From positions 310,001 to 374,000 of the forward strand of contig CBDDCY010000011.1 in assembly GCA_965226435.1 (NCBI GenBank): a DNA stretch of 64,000 nt, read 5' to 3'. Under the pieces are notes generated by a model. The model was not told the DNA's origin, searched no databases, and saw only the letters and a list, made by a program, of their open reading frames with translations. Position numbers and translations under genes: made by a program. This stretch comes from UBA6623 sp965226435 (GTDB taxonomy: Bacteria > Acidobacteriota > Terriglobia > Bryobacterales > UBA6623). This document shows positions 26,043 to 35,524 of the stretch, piece after piece (position 1 is the stretch's first letter; every line of letters begins with the position of its first letter).

Positions 26043-27218
26043 ATGCAGGACTCGATCTGGTTCCGCACTCTCCCTCGAGATCTGCGCGATACATTACAAC
26101 AAAGCGAGGAATTACCCGAAGAGGCGGAAGTCGTGATCGTGGGTGCCGGGATCGTCGGGCTGATGACGGCCTACTACCTCACCGAGGCCGGTGTCGGAGA
26201 CATTTGGGTGATCGATCGCAGCACCGCCTTGGGCGAAGCCAGCGGATCGAATGCGGGGGGCTTGTGGTACGCACAGCAGAGTCCCGAGATGGGCCCGCTG
26301 GCGCCGCTGGTCAAGAAGACGGCCGAGCTGTACGAAGAACTGAGCGAGCGCTTCGAGTTCGACTTCCGTAAGCCCGGGATGCTGCAACTTTTTTACACCG
26401 CCAAGGACGCCGCGCGGAGAAGCACCTTGGTCAAGGAAGTCAAGAAGGCCGGATTCCGAGCCGAGAGCGTTTCGCCGAAACAGATTCGCGAGTTGGAACC
26501 GACCCTGGAGAAGAGCGCCAAAGGAGCGGTTTTCTATCCCGACGAAGGCCGGCTCCATCCCGCCCGTCTTGCCGGCAATTTGGCGCGGTATTTGCGCGAG
26601 AAGGAAGTGCGCTTCGCGCTGGGCGTCAAGGTGGAAAGCCTCACGCCCCAGATAGAAACCGCCCAGGGATCGTTGACCGCCGGCACGACCGTGATCGCAA
26701 CCGGAGCTTGGACGCCCCTGTTGACCGAGCCGCTGGGCTGGAAGCCGCCGATCAAACCGATGCGCGGCACCTTGTTGGCGATCGAGCCGATGCGACAGAC
26801 GCTGCAGCACACGGTCATGACGCCCAACTACTACTACTGGCAACTCACCGAAGGCCACATCGCGGGTGGGGGCTCGGTCGAGGACGTGGGTTTCCGGCGT
26901 GGGGCAGAGGACGAAACCGTGTCCTCGATCCGTTCGGAGATGAACGAGCTGGTTCCCTCGGTCGCGCAGCGCGCCGAAGCATGCCGTTGGTCGGGCTTTC
27001 GCCCCTATTGCGAGGATGCCAAGCCGGTGATCGGCGCCGTTCCCGGCCAGGACAGCATGTTTGTCGGCGCGGGGCATTTCAAGAAGGGCATCATGATGGC
27101 GCCGGTGACCGGCAAGATCCTGGCCGATCTGGTGACCGAAGGCAAGACGAAACTGGGGATCAAGTCCTTCAACCCCGGCCGTTTTCGGCGCAAGAAGACG
27201 AAGGTAGCGCCGCGCTGA
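26043..27218 (+). CDS. FAD-dependent oxidoreductase (DadA/glycine oxidase family)
   Basis: A 391-residue DAO-family flavoprotein. The N-terminal Rossmann motif is VVIVGAGIVGLMTAYYL, followed by IDRSTALGEASGSNAGGLW, the usual FAD-binding second strand. The C-terminal part reads PYCEDAKPVIGAVPGQDSMFVGAGHFKKGIMMAPVTGKILADLV, typical of D-amino-acid dehydrogenases and glycine/sarcosine oxidases. The start is ATG 26043, 89 nt after the receiver-like gene. The substrate cannot be assigned from sequence; a small amine or D-amino acid is likely. Confidence 0.86.
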   Translation: MQDSIWFRTLPRDLRDTLQQSEELPEEAEVVIVGAGIVGLMTAYYLTEAGVGDIWVIDRSTALGEASGSNAGGLWYAQQSPEMGPLAPLVKKTAELYEELSERFEFDFRKPGMLQLFYTAKDAARRSTLVKEVKKAGFRAESVSPKQIRELEPTLEKSAKGAVFYPDEGRLHPARLAGNLARYLREKEVRFALGVKVESLTPQIETAQGSLTAGTTVIATGAWTPLLTEPLGWKPPIKPMRGTLLAIEPMRQTLQHTVMTPNYYYWQLTEGHIAGGGSVEDVGFRRGAEDETVSSIRSEMNELVPSVAQRAEACRWSGFRPYCEDAKPVIGAVPGQDSMFVGAGHFKKGIMMAPVTGKILADLVTEGKTKLGIKSFNPGRFRRKKTKVAPR

Positions 27219-27318
27219 GCGCCGAGCCCGCCAAGCGCAACCACCTTACCCGCGGTTCGCGACCCTTGCGGACCATGCGCCGTCGCGCTACATTGAAGCC
27301 GAACGCCCGGAGGCAACC

Positions 27319-28092
27319 ATGAAAAATCGGTCCGACCAATCTCGCCGTTGGTTTCTGCAATCGCTTGGGTCGGCGGTGGCTGTTTCTTCGCTCGGAGCCG
27401 CCGCACGCAAGGGTCCGGCCGACGTTCCGGTGATTCGAAAGCGCGTCGAAAAGGTATTTCGCGCGCCCGGCAATATGCCGAACGGGTTGCAGGCAACCCC
27501 AGAGGGTTTGTGGATTCTGGATCAGGAAAATCCCAACAAAGCGCACTTGGTGAGCTACAAGGACGGTTCGGTGCAGCGGGAAGTCGTGACCGAATCACTC
27601 CACGGCAGCGGCATCACAGTGGGAGGCGGAGCCCTGTGGATTGCCTCGACCTACGGCCTCAAGACGTTAAAGGTGGATATCGAAACGGGAAAGACTCTGC
27701 AAACATTCGATACGCCGGGTGTTGGTTATCCGCAATGGGGCCAACCCAAACGTCAGTCGGGCGCTCACGGGCTCGAGTGGGTCGACGACCACTATTGGAT
27801 CGCGACGCCGCCCTCGATGACCCTTTATCGCGTCCAACCCGAGACCGGGAAGGTGCTCCACAGCATCCCCGCGCCGGGCGAGCGCCCGCACGGGATCGCA
27901 TGGGATGACGGCGTGCTTTGGTGCGTCGAGAGCAATCACCGAGCGATCTACAAGATCGATCCGTCGAACGGCGAACCGTTAGCTAAGATCGAGCTCGGCG
28001 GCGAGAACCCCGAGCCCCATGGCATGAGCCTCATCGGCGGTGTGTTTTGGTACTGCGACGCGGAAAGCCGCTGGGTCTGTCGGCTGGTTTAG
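27319..28092 (+). CDS. Tat-secreted beta-propeller (SMP-30/YncE-like) protein
   Basis: A 257-residue protein with a twin-arginine signal (SRRWFLQSLGSAVAVSSLG) behind GGAGG at a good distance from the ATG. The mature part has repeats such as GLWILDQENPNKAHLVSY, ALWIASTYGLKTLKVDIET and VLWCVESNHRAIYKIDPS, characteristic of glutaminyl-cyclase-like, SMP-30 and YncE propellers. Catalytic residues are not obvious. The last 114 nt overlap the end of the oppositely transcribed ATPase gene; both C-termini read as coding. Confidence 0.78.
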   Translation: MKNRSDQSRRWFLQSLGSAVAVSSLGAAARKGPADVPVIRKRVEKVFRAPGNMPNGLQATPEGLWILDQENPNKAHLVSYKDGSVQREVVTESLHGSGITVGGGALWIASTYGLKTLKVDIETGKTLQTFDTPGVGYPQWGQPKRQSGAHGLEWVDDHYWIATPPSMTLYRVQPETGKVLHSIPAPGERPHGIAWDDGVLWCVESNHRAIYKIDPSNGEPLAKIELGGENPEPHGMSLIGGVFWYCDAESRWVCRLV

Positions 28093-29637
28093 AAGCTCCG
28101 CTTCGCGAGGCGTGATTTCGTTTTCGTGCGATGGTGCTTTCCTGCTCGGTTTGCCGGCGGCACGCGACTCCCACAGCAAATCATTGCGCAGGACGAGGAG
28201 TTCCGGCGTGGCCGACCCCAGATAGCCTTGCTTGATATATTCGTCGAGCAGCGGGATCAGCTCATGGCGAAACCGTTGTTTGAGATCGTCTTCGTCGGCC
28301 GCTTTGTAATACGACTGAGCCGGCAGCAGTTCCAGGGCGTCGTCGGGAGCGTACTCGACGAACAATTCGAGGAGGCGGTCGAAGACCTGAAGGGCCGCCG
28401 GCAAGTTCCATCGCTCGACGACGGAGCGATCCGGGCCGGTCGCCAGGAACGCAAAGCGCCGCCGGATCGCCAGGTCGATGGGCTTGGCTTGTCGGTCGGC
28501 GCTGTTCAAGGTCGCGAGCACGTAGAGATTTCCGGGATAGATCAGCGTGCGGGTCTCGTTGACCTGATGGCTCAATTCAATCTGCCGCGCCTGCTTGCCG
28601 CCCATCTCGTCCGCTTCGAATAAGTAGATCGCTTCACCCAAGACCTTCGCCAGGTCGGCCCGGTGAATGTCTTCGAGTACGAGAAGGCAGGGACGGCTTT
28701 GTGCCATCCGCATGGTGCGGGGTAACCAGCCCGGCTTGACGCGATAGCCCGATGTCTGTTGATTCACGTCGGGCTCGACGCCAACGATGAAGTTCTCGTA
28801 GGTGACGCCGGGATGAAATTGAACGACATTGCCGTTGCCGCCGAAGAATTCCCGTACGACTTGGGCGGCGATGTGGCTCTTGCCGGTGCCGGGAGGGCCC
28901 TGCAAAATGACGAAACGGCGCTTGCGAAGCAAATCATGCACTTGCTCGGCATCGGTCGCGGGGAAGAGTCCGTCGCGCAGCTCGCCGTGGAATCGGTTGT
29001 AGTCCTTGACGGCGGCCTTGCGGATCTCCCAGCCGCGCTCATGGGCGTATAGGTCGAGAAAACCTTGCACGACCTTCGTGGCCGCGGCGGCATTCTTGGG
29101 AACCTTCGCCACGCAATAGATCTGCCGGCCGTGTCGCTCAAGGACCTCTTCGAAACCCAGGAAGCGGGCTCGGACACCCGCGGGGATCTGTTCGTCGAGG
29201 TCGCCGCCGATGCGACTCCATGCCGACGTACCGAGCAAAGCCGATCTTTCGGCGAGCGCGGCGGCGCGGCGGTGTAGGCCGGGACGGTCAAAACGTTGCT
29301 GGTCGGGACCGAGGCCGCCGCCGCCCACGACGAAGGCCATCAGCGTACCGGCATCGCCGGCCGGCAACCAGACAACACTGATGCCGCTATAGGCGCCGGT
29401 GGTGGGGTTTTCGGAGTGGATCAACCCGGCGAAGGGGACATCCATGCCGGTCTTCATGCCCGACGGGGTCAAACCCTCGCGGATGACGCGGCTCTTGGCG
29501 CGAGCGCTCGGTTTTGCCAAGTGTCGCTCGGCATAGCGTTTGTCGAACAGCGGTTCGATCAGCTTCGAGAAAGTTTTGGATGCGCCGGGATGGCCTTGCC
29601 CAATTGCTTTGGCGAGGTGAACCATGGGATCGGACAT
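27979..29637 (-). CDS. McrB-like AAA+ ATPase (orphan)
   Basis: A 552-residue protein from ATG 29637; the frame is open to 29709, but the extra 24 residues look non-coding. Residues 1-190 resemble an MrcB-type N-terminal domain, and the rest is an AAA+ module. Walker A is GPPGTGKS (about 247-254), Walker B is LLVLEDIHRAD (about 317-325, with ED in place of DE), and sensor-1 Asn lies in LATLNSADR. McrB proteins are GTPase/ATPase motors of modification-dependent restriction and need the nuclease McrC, but no McrC-like gene is in this neighbourhood. It may act with a distant partner or serve a non-defence role. It overlaps the propeller gene tail-to-tail by 114 nt. Confidence 0.75.
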   Translation of the reverse strand: MSDPMVHLAKAIGQGHPGASKTFSKLIEPLFDKRYAERHLAKPSARAKSRVIREGLTPSGMKTGMDVPFAGLIHSENPTTGAYSGISVVWLPAGDAGTLMAFVVGGGGLGPDQQRFDRPGLHRRAAALAERSALLGTSAWSRIGGDLDEQIPAGVRARFLGFEEVLERHGRQIYCVAKVPKNAAAATKVVQGFLDLYAHERGWEIRKAAVKDYNRFHGELRDGLFPATDAEQVHDLLRKRRFVILQGPPGTGKSHIAAQVVREFFGGNGNVVQFHPGVTYENFIVGVEPDVNQQTSGYRVKPGWLPRTMRMAQSRPCLLVLEDIHRADLAKVLGEAIYLFEADEMGGKQARQIELSHQVNETRTLIYPGNLYVLATLNSADRQAKPIDLAIRRRFAFLATGPDRSVVERWNLPAALQVFDRLLELFVEYAPDDALELLPAQSYYKAADEDDLKQRFRHELIPLLDEYIKQGYLGSATPELLVLRNDLLWESRAAGKPSRKAPSHENEITPREAELLNQPTDPAAFRVAVPKHTADEAHAMGLGVLAAELDLS

Positions 29638-30006
29638 AAAGGTGTTGCTCTCTTCCGCGTCGTCTGTTCGTTTAAGACGGGGGAGGGGGAACTGTGGATG
29701 ATCGTACACCGAAAGTGGGATGTTCGTAGTAGGTCGGGTACCTTATGGACATCGGTGATTCTGCCTACGCGCGGGCCACAATTCGTCGTCGGCCTGGTTG
29801 TCACGAAGTACTTCCGATCTAGGCCCGTTTTCTTCATTACGCGACGGGCGAAGCACACGAAAGCAGCCCTCGCCTCCTTGTGACGGGCCGCTCATGCGCA
29901 TTGCTCGGCCACGCGACGAAGTAAGCGGGCGGGCCCCATTTTTGGACACGGGCCACGATGGGCGCGGCTGCTTGCACCGCGCTTTGGCGCTCCCCTATCA
30001 TGATGT
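29638..30006. other. Divergent intergenic region (McrB-like gene / guaB)
   Basis: About 370 nt without a convincing gene. It should contain promoters for both flanking genes, but no near-consensus -35/-10 pair stands out. The open frames here show no protein-like composition. Confidence 0.4.
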
Positions 30007-31470
30007 ATGCTTAATTCCCCCGTCCCCGAAGCGCTCACCTTCGACGATGTCCTTCTGCTTCCCGCTTATAGTTCGATCCTGCCGGCCGACGCGAATACGC
30101 GTACCTGTTTGACGCGACGCATCGGCCTCAATATTCCTATCGTCAGCGCCGCGATGGATACGGTGACCGAGTCGCGTCTGGCGATCGCGCTGGCGCGGCA
30201 AGGAGGGCTGGGCTTCATTCACCGCAATATGCCGATCGAGCGCCAAGCGGAAGAAGTCGATCGCGTGAAGCGCAGTGAGAGCGGCATGATCGTCGACCCC
30301 ATTACGATGGCCCCGGACGCGAAGATTCGCGAAGCCCTGGCGCTGATGGAACGGTATCGCATCTCGGGAGTTCCGATCACCGAAGGCGGCAAGTTGGTGG
30401 GGATCCTTACCAACCGCGACCTGCGTTTCGAGACACGCCATGAGCTGCCGATTTCCGAGGTGATGACCAAGGAGAACCTGGTCACCGTGCCGGTCGGCAC
30501 GACTCTCGAAGAGGCCGAAGAGATTCTCCAACAGCACCGTATCGAGAAGTTGCTCGTGGTGGATGAAGACTACATTCTCAAAGGGCTGATCACGGTCAAG
30601 GACATTCAGAAGAAGCTCGATTACCCCAGCGCCGCGAAGGATGATCAGGGACGGTTGCTGGTCGGCGGGGCGGTGGGCGCGACAGACGATTTTCTGGAAC
30701 GGGCGCAAGCGCTCTTCGCCAAGAACGTGGACATAGTGACGGTCGACACGGCGCACGCCGACACGAGCCGTGTGCACGACGCCGTCAAGGTCTTGCGCAA
30801 GGCTCTTCCGGAGGTCAGCTTGATCGCCGGCAACGTCGCGGTGGGAGAGGCCGTCAAGGATTTGATCGCGCTGGAAGTCGATGGGGTGAAGGTCGGCATC
30901 GGGCCGGGCTCGATCTGTACCACGCGCATTATCTCGGGCGCGGGGGTGCCGCAGATCAGCGCGGTGGCCGAGTGCGCCGAGGCCGCGCGGGGCTCCGGTG
31001 TTCCGATCATTTCCGACGGCGGAATCAAATATTCCGGCGACATCACCAAAGCGCTGGCCGCCGGGGCGGACTGCGTGATGATTGGCAGCCTACTTGCCGG
31101 CACCGAGGAAAGCCCCGGTGAAACGGTGCTCTACCAAGGGCGCACTTACAAGTCCTATCGCGGCATGGGGTCGCTGGGCGCGATGGCCGAGGGGGGTCGA
31201 GACCGCTATTCGCAAGAGTCCTCGGCGAGCGGCAAGCTGGTACCGGAAGGCGTCGAGGGGCGAGTTCCCTATAAGGGGATTCTCGGCGATTTGATTCACC
31301 AACTCAAGGGAGGCATCCAGGCCGGGATGGGCTATTGCGGCTGCGCCACGATCGAGGAACTCAAGGAAAAGACGCGTTTCGTGCGGATCTCGTCGGCGGG
31401 ATTACGGGAAGCGCACGTCCACGATGTGCTGATTACGCGGGAAGCACCGAACTACCAAGTTGAGCGATAG
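30007..31470 (+). CDS. guaB: IMP dehydrogenase
   Basis: A 487-residue enzyme that oxidises IMP to XMP with NAD, the committed step of GMP synthesis. The start ALTFDDVLLLPAYSSILP and the core are canonical. Two CBS domains (about residues 93-205) sit as an insert in the TIM barrel. The catalytic Cys304 lies in the loop GIGPGSICTTRI, and the flap Arg-Tyr region is GGRDRYSQ. Length and all motifs are complete. The gene is monocistronic; the next gene is convergent, 25 nt away. Confidence 0.97.
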   Translation: MLNSPVPEALTFDDVLLLPAYSSILPADANTRTCLTRRIGLNIPIVSAAMDTVTESRLAIALARQGGLGFIHRNMPIERQAEEVDRVKRSESGMIVDPITMAPDAKIREALALMERYRISGVPITEGGKLVGILTNRDLRFETRHELPISEVMTKENLVTVPVGTTLEEAEEILQQHRIEKLLVVDEDYILKGLITVKDIQKKLDYPSAAKDDQGRLLVGGAVGATDDFLERAQALFAKNVDIVTVDTAHADTSRVHDAVKVLRKALPEVSLIAGNVAVGEAVKDLIALEVDGVKVGIGPGSICTTRIISGAGVPQISAVAECAEAARGSGVPIISDGGIKYSGDITKALAAGADCVMIGSLLAGTEESPGETVLYQGRTYKSYRGMGSLGAMAEGGRDRYSQESSASGKLVPEGVEGRVPYKGILGDLIHQLKGGIQAGMGYCGCATIEELKEKTRFVRISSAGLREAHVHDVLITREAPNYQVER

Positions 31471-31495
31471 GAGCCGTTAAGACCGGCGTCATTCT

Positions 31496-32041
31496 TCAAC
31501 TCGCAACGGGTTGGGGGCGGCCCAAGCACAACTCGGCCAGGTCGTGCCAGCGGCCGTCGGCGAGTTGCTGCACCAGCGTCAACGACTCCACGCGCAGCGG
31601 CGCGGCGGAATCAAACTCGGCCCAACGTTTTCGGGCCAGATCCAAGCAGGATTCGACCGCCTCGGAAGGCAATTCCTGCCCGACGGTGACGTGGGGAATG
31701 AATCCGTAATTTTCGGAGTGCTCAAACGGCCTGGTGTTCAAGATGGCGTGCAGGGTCTTGAGTTCGGCGACTCCCTGGACGACGGGGATCTTGATGACTT
31801 GGGTGCTTTCGAACAGATCGACGTCGCCGAGCGTAACGTTGAAAGGCTCGAATCGGCTCGTGATCTCGCGGCATTGTTCGACCGCTTGGGCGGTATCCAC
31901 GAAGAGCGGGCGAGGGGGCAAAATCGTCAGGTGAGCGTGGTGCGGACAACCGGGAGTGATCTCCCGCCGCATCGAGTCCAGTAAACGGCCCGGCCCGGAG
32001 TTCAAGTACGCAACGACAGCGAAGGAATTGATCAGATCCAT
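31496..32041 (-). CDS. 2'-5' RNA ligase family protein (LigT/2H phosphoesterase)
   Basis: A 181-residue 2H phosphoesterase from ATG 32041 (an upstream ATG at 32086 would add 15 unconvincing residues). The two H-x-T motifs that define the fold are HLTILPPRP and HVTVGQELP, spaced about 90 residues apart as in LigT and YjcG-type proteins. Members hydrolyse or ligate 2'-5' or cyclic phosphodiester bonds in RNA or nucleotides. Both catalytic His residues are present, so activity is likely, but the substrate is unknown. Confidence 0.82.
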   Translation of the reverse strand: MDLINSFAVVAYLNSGPGRLLDSMRREITPGCPHHAHLTILPPRPLFVDTAQAVEQCREITSRFEPFNVTLGDVDLFESTQVIKIPVVQGVAELKTLHAILNTRPFEHSENYGFIPHVTVGQELPSEAVESCLDLARKRWAEFDSAAPLRVESLTLVQQLADGRWHDLAELCLGRPQPVAS

Positions 32042-32281
32042 GATCCCAACCCGGCGCGGTATCCCCGCCTGAAAACACTTCCTCAAGAAAGAATCGGCTC
32101 TCTCTTCATAAGATGCACGGCAGACCGGTCAGGTTCAACCCAAATCAGCCGAAAAAAGTCGATACCGTCCGCTTTTTTGAAGGCCGGTGATGCCTAATTG
32201 GTTGCGTTAACGTTATCTGTTTGATTCCAGAGGACCTTCCCGCCGCGCGGGCGGGCGGAGCGGTACCGCGCCTACTGCCGA

Positions 32282-33310
32282 TCAACGCCTCTTCGGGACA
32301 TTGCGGATCATCTTGTGTAACTGCTTGTCTCGCCGCTTGCTCAGCAGCGCGGCCTGCTCATCGACTTTCCTTTCGAGAAACGCCTGTTCAAGCTGGAGCT
32401 TGCGGTAGGCGGCGAGTCGCTCGGGCCCGATTCGGCCTTGCTCGATCGCGGTCTCGATCGCACAGCCCGGTTCCCCTTCGTGACGACAATCCCGAAAACG
32501 GCACAGTCCGGCCACCGCGACAATCTCGGGGAAGGCCTCGCCAACGCCGGCCGCTGAACTCCAGGGTTGAATCTCGCGGATCCCCGGCATGTCCAACAGC
32601 AACCAGCCCTGGGGCGCCGGGATCAGTTCCCGCCGTGTCGTGGTGTGACGGCCTTTTTGGTCGGCGTCCCTTACCGCCCCGGTTTCCATGTAGTCTTCGC
32701 CGAGCAGCCGGTTCACGAGCGTGGACTTCCCAACCCCCGACGAACCCGCGAAGGCGACTGTCGCCCCCGGCTCGAGGTAGAGCGACAAAGCCTCGATGCC
32801 GGCTCCCGACTGGGCGCTGACCACTAGAGTTGGGGCTCCGGCCGCCGCCGCCCCGGCGAGATCGCGCGCCTCGGCGGGCCGGGCGCACAGATCCGCCTTG
32901 TTTAAGATGACTAGCGGTTCGGCGCCGCCCTCGGCGACGGCAACCAAGTAGCGCTCGATACGTCGCGGGTTGATGTCGCCGTCCAGGCCGCAAACGATGC
33001 CCACGACGTCGACGTTCGCCGCCAGCGTTTGCTTCTCGCTCGTCACGCCGGCGCGCTTTCGGGCGAATTCGCTTTCGCGCTCCAACACTCTGACGACCAT
33101 CCCGGTTTCGGGATTGTAGGTAACCCAATCGCCCACGACCGGAGGGGTGACGGATCGCGTCACAAGCACACGAACCCGGCCGGCCGCGGTCAACAACTCC
33201 GCGCTACCTGGCGCTGTCATTCGGACGCGGCCACACTCCAGGCCCGCCAGAGGCGCCGCCTCGACCTGTCGTTGAAAAAATGAACGCCAACCAAAATCTT
33301 CGATCCTCAT
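32282..33310 (-). CDS. rsgA: Ribosome small subunit-dependent GTPase A
   Basis: A 342-residue circularly permuted GTPase that assists late 30S maturation. An N-terminal OB-fold (residues about 25-100, RVRVLVTRSVTPPVVGDWVTY) precedes the G domain with permuted motif order: G4 (ILNKADLC) first, then G1 (GSSGVGKSTLVNRLL), then G3 (LLLDMPGIREI). The C-terminal zinc knuckle C-x5-C-x-H-x5-C is CRFRDCRHEGEPGC. All family features are present. Confidence 0.95.
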   Translation of the reverse strand: MRIEDFGWRSFFQRQVEAAPLAGLECGRVRMTAPGSAELLTAAGRVRVLVTRSVTPPVVGDWVTYNPETGMVVRVLERESEFARKRAGVTSEKQTLAANVDVVGIVCGLDGDINPRRIERYLVAVAEGGAEPLVILNKADLCARPAEARDLAGAAAAGAPTLVVSAQSGAGIEALSLYLEPGATVAFAGSSGVGKSTLVNRLLGEDYMETGAVRDADQKGRHTTTRRELIPAPQGWLLLDMPGIREIQPWSSAAGVGEAFPEIVAVAGLCRFRDCRHEGEPGCAIETAIEQGRIGPERLAAYRKLQLEQAFLERKVDEQAALLSKRRDKQLHKMIRNVPKRR

Positions 33311-33644
33311 TGCCTGAAGTCTCCTCTACTCGAAACTCTTGCTTTTCATTGCGACAAGCCAAAGTCCGACTCGTCCTTAGGCAAGCCGACGCACGCGACG
33401 AAATCGCCGCCGCGAAGGCCGCGTGGAATGCGCAAACTTGTGGAAAGTACCGGCGGTAGCGAGAGCGTTCCGATAGGCAAACTACTCCCTCGGACCCCAA
33501 AAAATGAGTGGGGCCGCGGCTACTTAGGCAATGAGGGCAAGATCAAACAGAAGACACTTCCTGTCGCCGCCATCATAGCAGAACGTCTTCTTGGTGCGAG
33601 CGCCCCGATGTCACCCTCCCCGGAACGCCACGTTGCCGGCCGCC
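33311..33644. other. Intergenic region without recognisable features
   Basis: About 330 nt upstream of rsgA and downstream of the serine hydrolase gene. I see no gene, RNA or clear hairpin; it presumably holds the rsgA promoter. Confidence 0.4.
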
Positions 33645-35375
33645 TCACTCCACGCGCGCGAAAGGCACTCCGCCGATACGAAATAGGGAGGCGTCGAAGC
33701 CGACCACATCTCCGACCCTGTTGCGGCGAAACGTAAGTAGACGATTGTCGAAAGTTTGGCGGATGCTGGGCGCGAACTGATCGCGCACGACCGGCGAGAG
33801 GCGTTCCCAGCGACGGCTGTTCACGCGCAACCACAGACTCCCGTCGTCGACCTTGATGCGATACGTCGCCGTCAACTCTTCGCTGAAGTAGCGGCCGACG
33901 AATTGTTCCAACCGGTCGCCTGTCGAGATCAACTCGACCGGAGTGAGTTCCTGCGAACCATCCGGCCACTTGAGCGTAAGGGTATAGCGCTCGGCGGGGT
34001 CCTCTCGCGCAAACAGAAAGGAATTGTGATCGATCGGCGACCCGGAGGGGCGAAAGTGGGTTGCGTTGACCGCGCGCAGGTCGAAGGTATTGTCGACGTG
34101 ATCGGTCCAGCGCAACTGGTCGGCCTCCAAATCGATCCGCCAAATGGCACCGCGCGGCCCCATGCGATAGCCGCCGACCTTGTCTTCGAGGTCGGTGCGA
34201 GGCAGATTGACGAACTTGACCGGTTCCGGTTCCGGCCTGCCTTCCACGGGGATCGGTTCGAAGTCGTCGGCCAGGTAGATGTCCGCGATTTGGCGAGTCA
34301 TCCCCGTAGCGTCAATCTCGGTATTGTTCGCCAGACACACAATGGTGAACTTCCGCTCGGGGAACCGCGTGATGGCGGCGCGAAACCCAGGCATACCGCC
34401 GGTGAACTGGATGCGCTTGAGCCCGCGGTATTCGCCGGTCGGTTGACTGTCGACCACATTGCGGTTGTCGAGGACCGTTCCTTCGTCGATGAGTTCATCG
34501 AGATAGCGGCCGCGCGGCAGCTTATTGTCGTCGAAGTTCGCCGCCCACTTCGCCAATTCGGTCACGCCGGTCTTGAGTCCCCAACCGCCGCTGACCGAGG
34601 CATTCATGGACCACAGCAGCCAGTCTCCCCGCGGTCCCCTGTGATGGCCCGCGGCGCGCTGTTTAACCAGCCGCGCCGGATTTTCCGTGTAGTGCGTACG
34701 TGTCATCCCGAGGGGCTCGAAAAGTTCATCGCGAGCGAAGGCGGCCGGGGTCTTTCCGGTTACCCGCTCGATCATCATCCCGAGCAGAAAAAAATCGCCG
34801 CTGCCGTAGAGAAACTCTTCGCCCGGCTTAAACGGGAAGGTCTTTTGCTTGGCGTAGAGAGCCAGCAGGTCGTCTTTCGTATAGGGACTCTCAATCGGTT
34901 CCGACGACCACCCCGCCAGTTGTACAATGTGCCATTGCGCCCATATGCCGGTGCGGCAACGCAACATGTGCCGAATGCGGATCGGCGGATCGACCTTCTG
35001 TAACTCCGGGAGGTATTCGCGAATGTCGTCGTCGGGCGCGATCTTTTCTTCGTCCATGAGGCGGGCGACCAATGCGCTCATGAACGACTTGCTCATCGAT
35101 CCGACTTCGAAGAGTGTGTCGGGCGTGTTCGGCGCTTCGTAGCCGAGATGCGAGGACCCAAAGGCGTTGGCGTGAATCAGTTTTCCATGACGAACAATCG
35201 CGATCGCGGCGCCGGGCGAATCCGGGTTATCCCACTTTGCGAACAGCGCGTCGGCGCGTTGGGCCGCTGAATCCACTCGATCCGCGCAACAGACCAGCGT
35301 CAGCAGCGTTAGAAGCCCGGCGAACCGGCGAATGGACAGCCCGAGAAGCTTGGCCGAGGATCGATGCGCGTTCAT
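33645..35375 (-). CDS. Serine hydrolase, class C beta-lactamase family, lipoprotein-like signal
   Basis: A 576-residue exported serine hydrolase. The hydrophobic signal LLTLLTLVCCAD has a possible lipobox Cys at 29-30. The Ser-x-x-Lys motif is Ser93-Met-Ser-Lys96 in FEVGSMSKSFMSAL, and the Tyr motif is EEFLYGSGDFFLLG (Tyr190). The beta-lactamase-like domain runs to about residue 380; the remaining 190 residues are beta-rich, resembling the lipocalin-like C-terminal domains found in esterase and peptidase members. The family covers D-Ala peptidases, esterases and amidases; true beta-lactamase activity is not implied. Confidence 0.83.
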   Translation of the reverse strand: MNAHRSSAKLLGLSIRRFAGLLTLLTLVCCADRVDSAAQRADALFAKWDNPDSPGAAIAIVRHGKLIHANAFGSSHLGYEAPNTPDTLFEVGSMSKSFMSALVARLMDEEKIAPDDDIREYLPELQKVDPPIRIRHMLRCRTGIWAQWHIVQLAGWSSEPIESPYTKDDLLALYAKQKTFPFKPGEEFLYGSGDFFLLGMMIERVTGKTPAAFARDELFEPLGMTRTHYTENPARLVKQRAAGHHRGPRGDWLLWSMNASVSGGWGLKTGVTELAKWAANFDDNKLPRGRYLDELIDEGTVLDNRNVVDSQPTGEYRGLKRIQFTGGMPGFRAAITRFPERKFTIVCLANNTEIDATGMTRQIADIYLADDFEPIPVEGRPEPEPVKFVNLPRTDLEDKVGGYRMGPRGAIWRIDLEADQLRWTDHVDNTFDLRAVNATHFRPSGSPIDHNSFLFAREDPAERYTLTLKWPDGSQELTPVELISTGDRLEQFVGRYFSEELTATYRIKVDDGSLWLRVNSRRWERLSPVVRDQFAPSIRQTFDNRLLTFRRNRVGDVVGFDASLFRIGGVPFARVE

Positions 35376-35524
35376 AAGGGAATCCTTGGGGGGCCCGGCG
35401 GCATCGGCCCTTGGGGCCCGCTGCCCTTATTCATATCAGCTTTCGCATGGCGGCGGTGTCAGCGACAATGGGCGTGGGGAGCTTCGGACGCGGGAGTCCG
35501 ATGTTGTGACGGGCACGGCAATTT

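Noticed and set aside
35376..35524. Cobalamin riboswitch upstream of cobT
   Set aside because: No B12-box sequence and no suitable long leader are visible.
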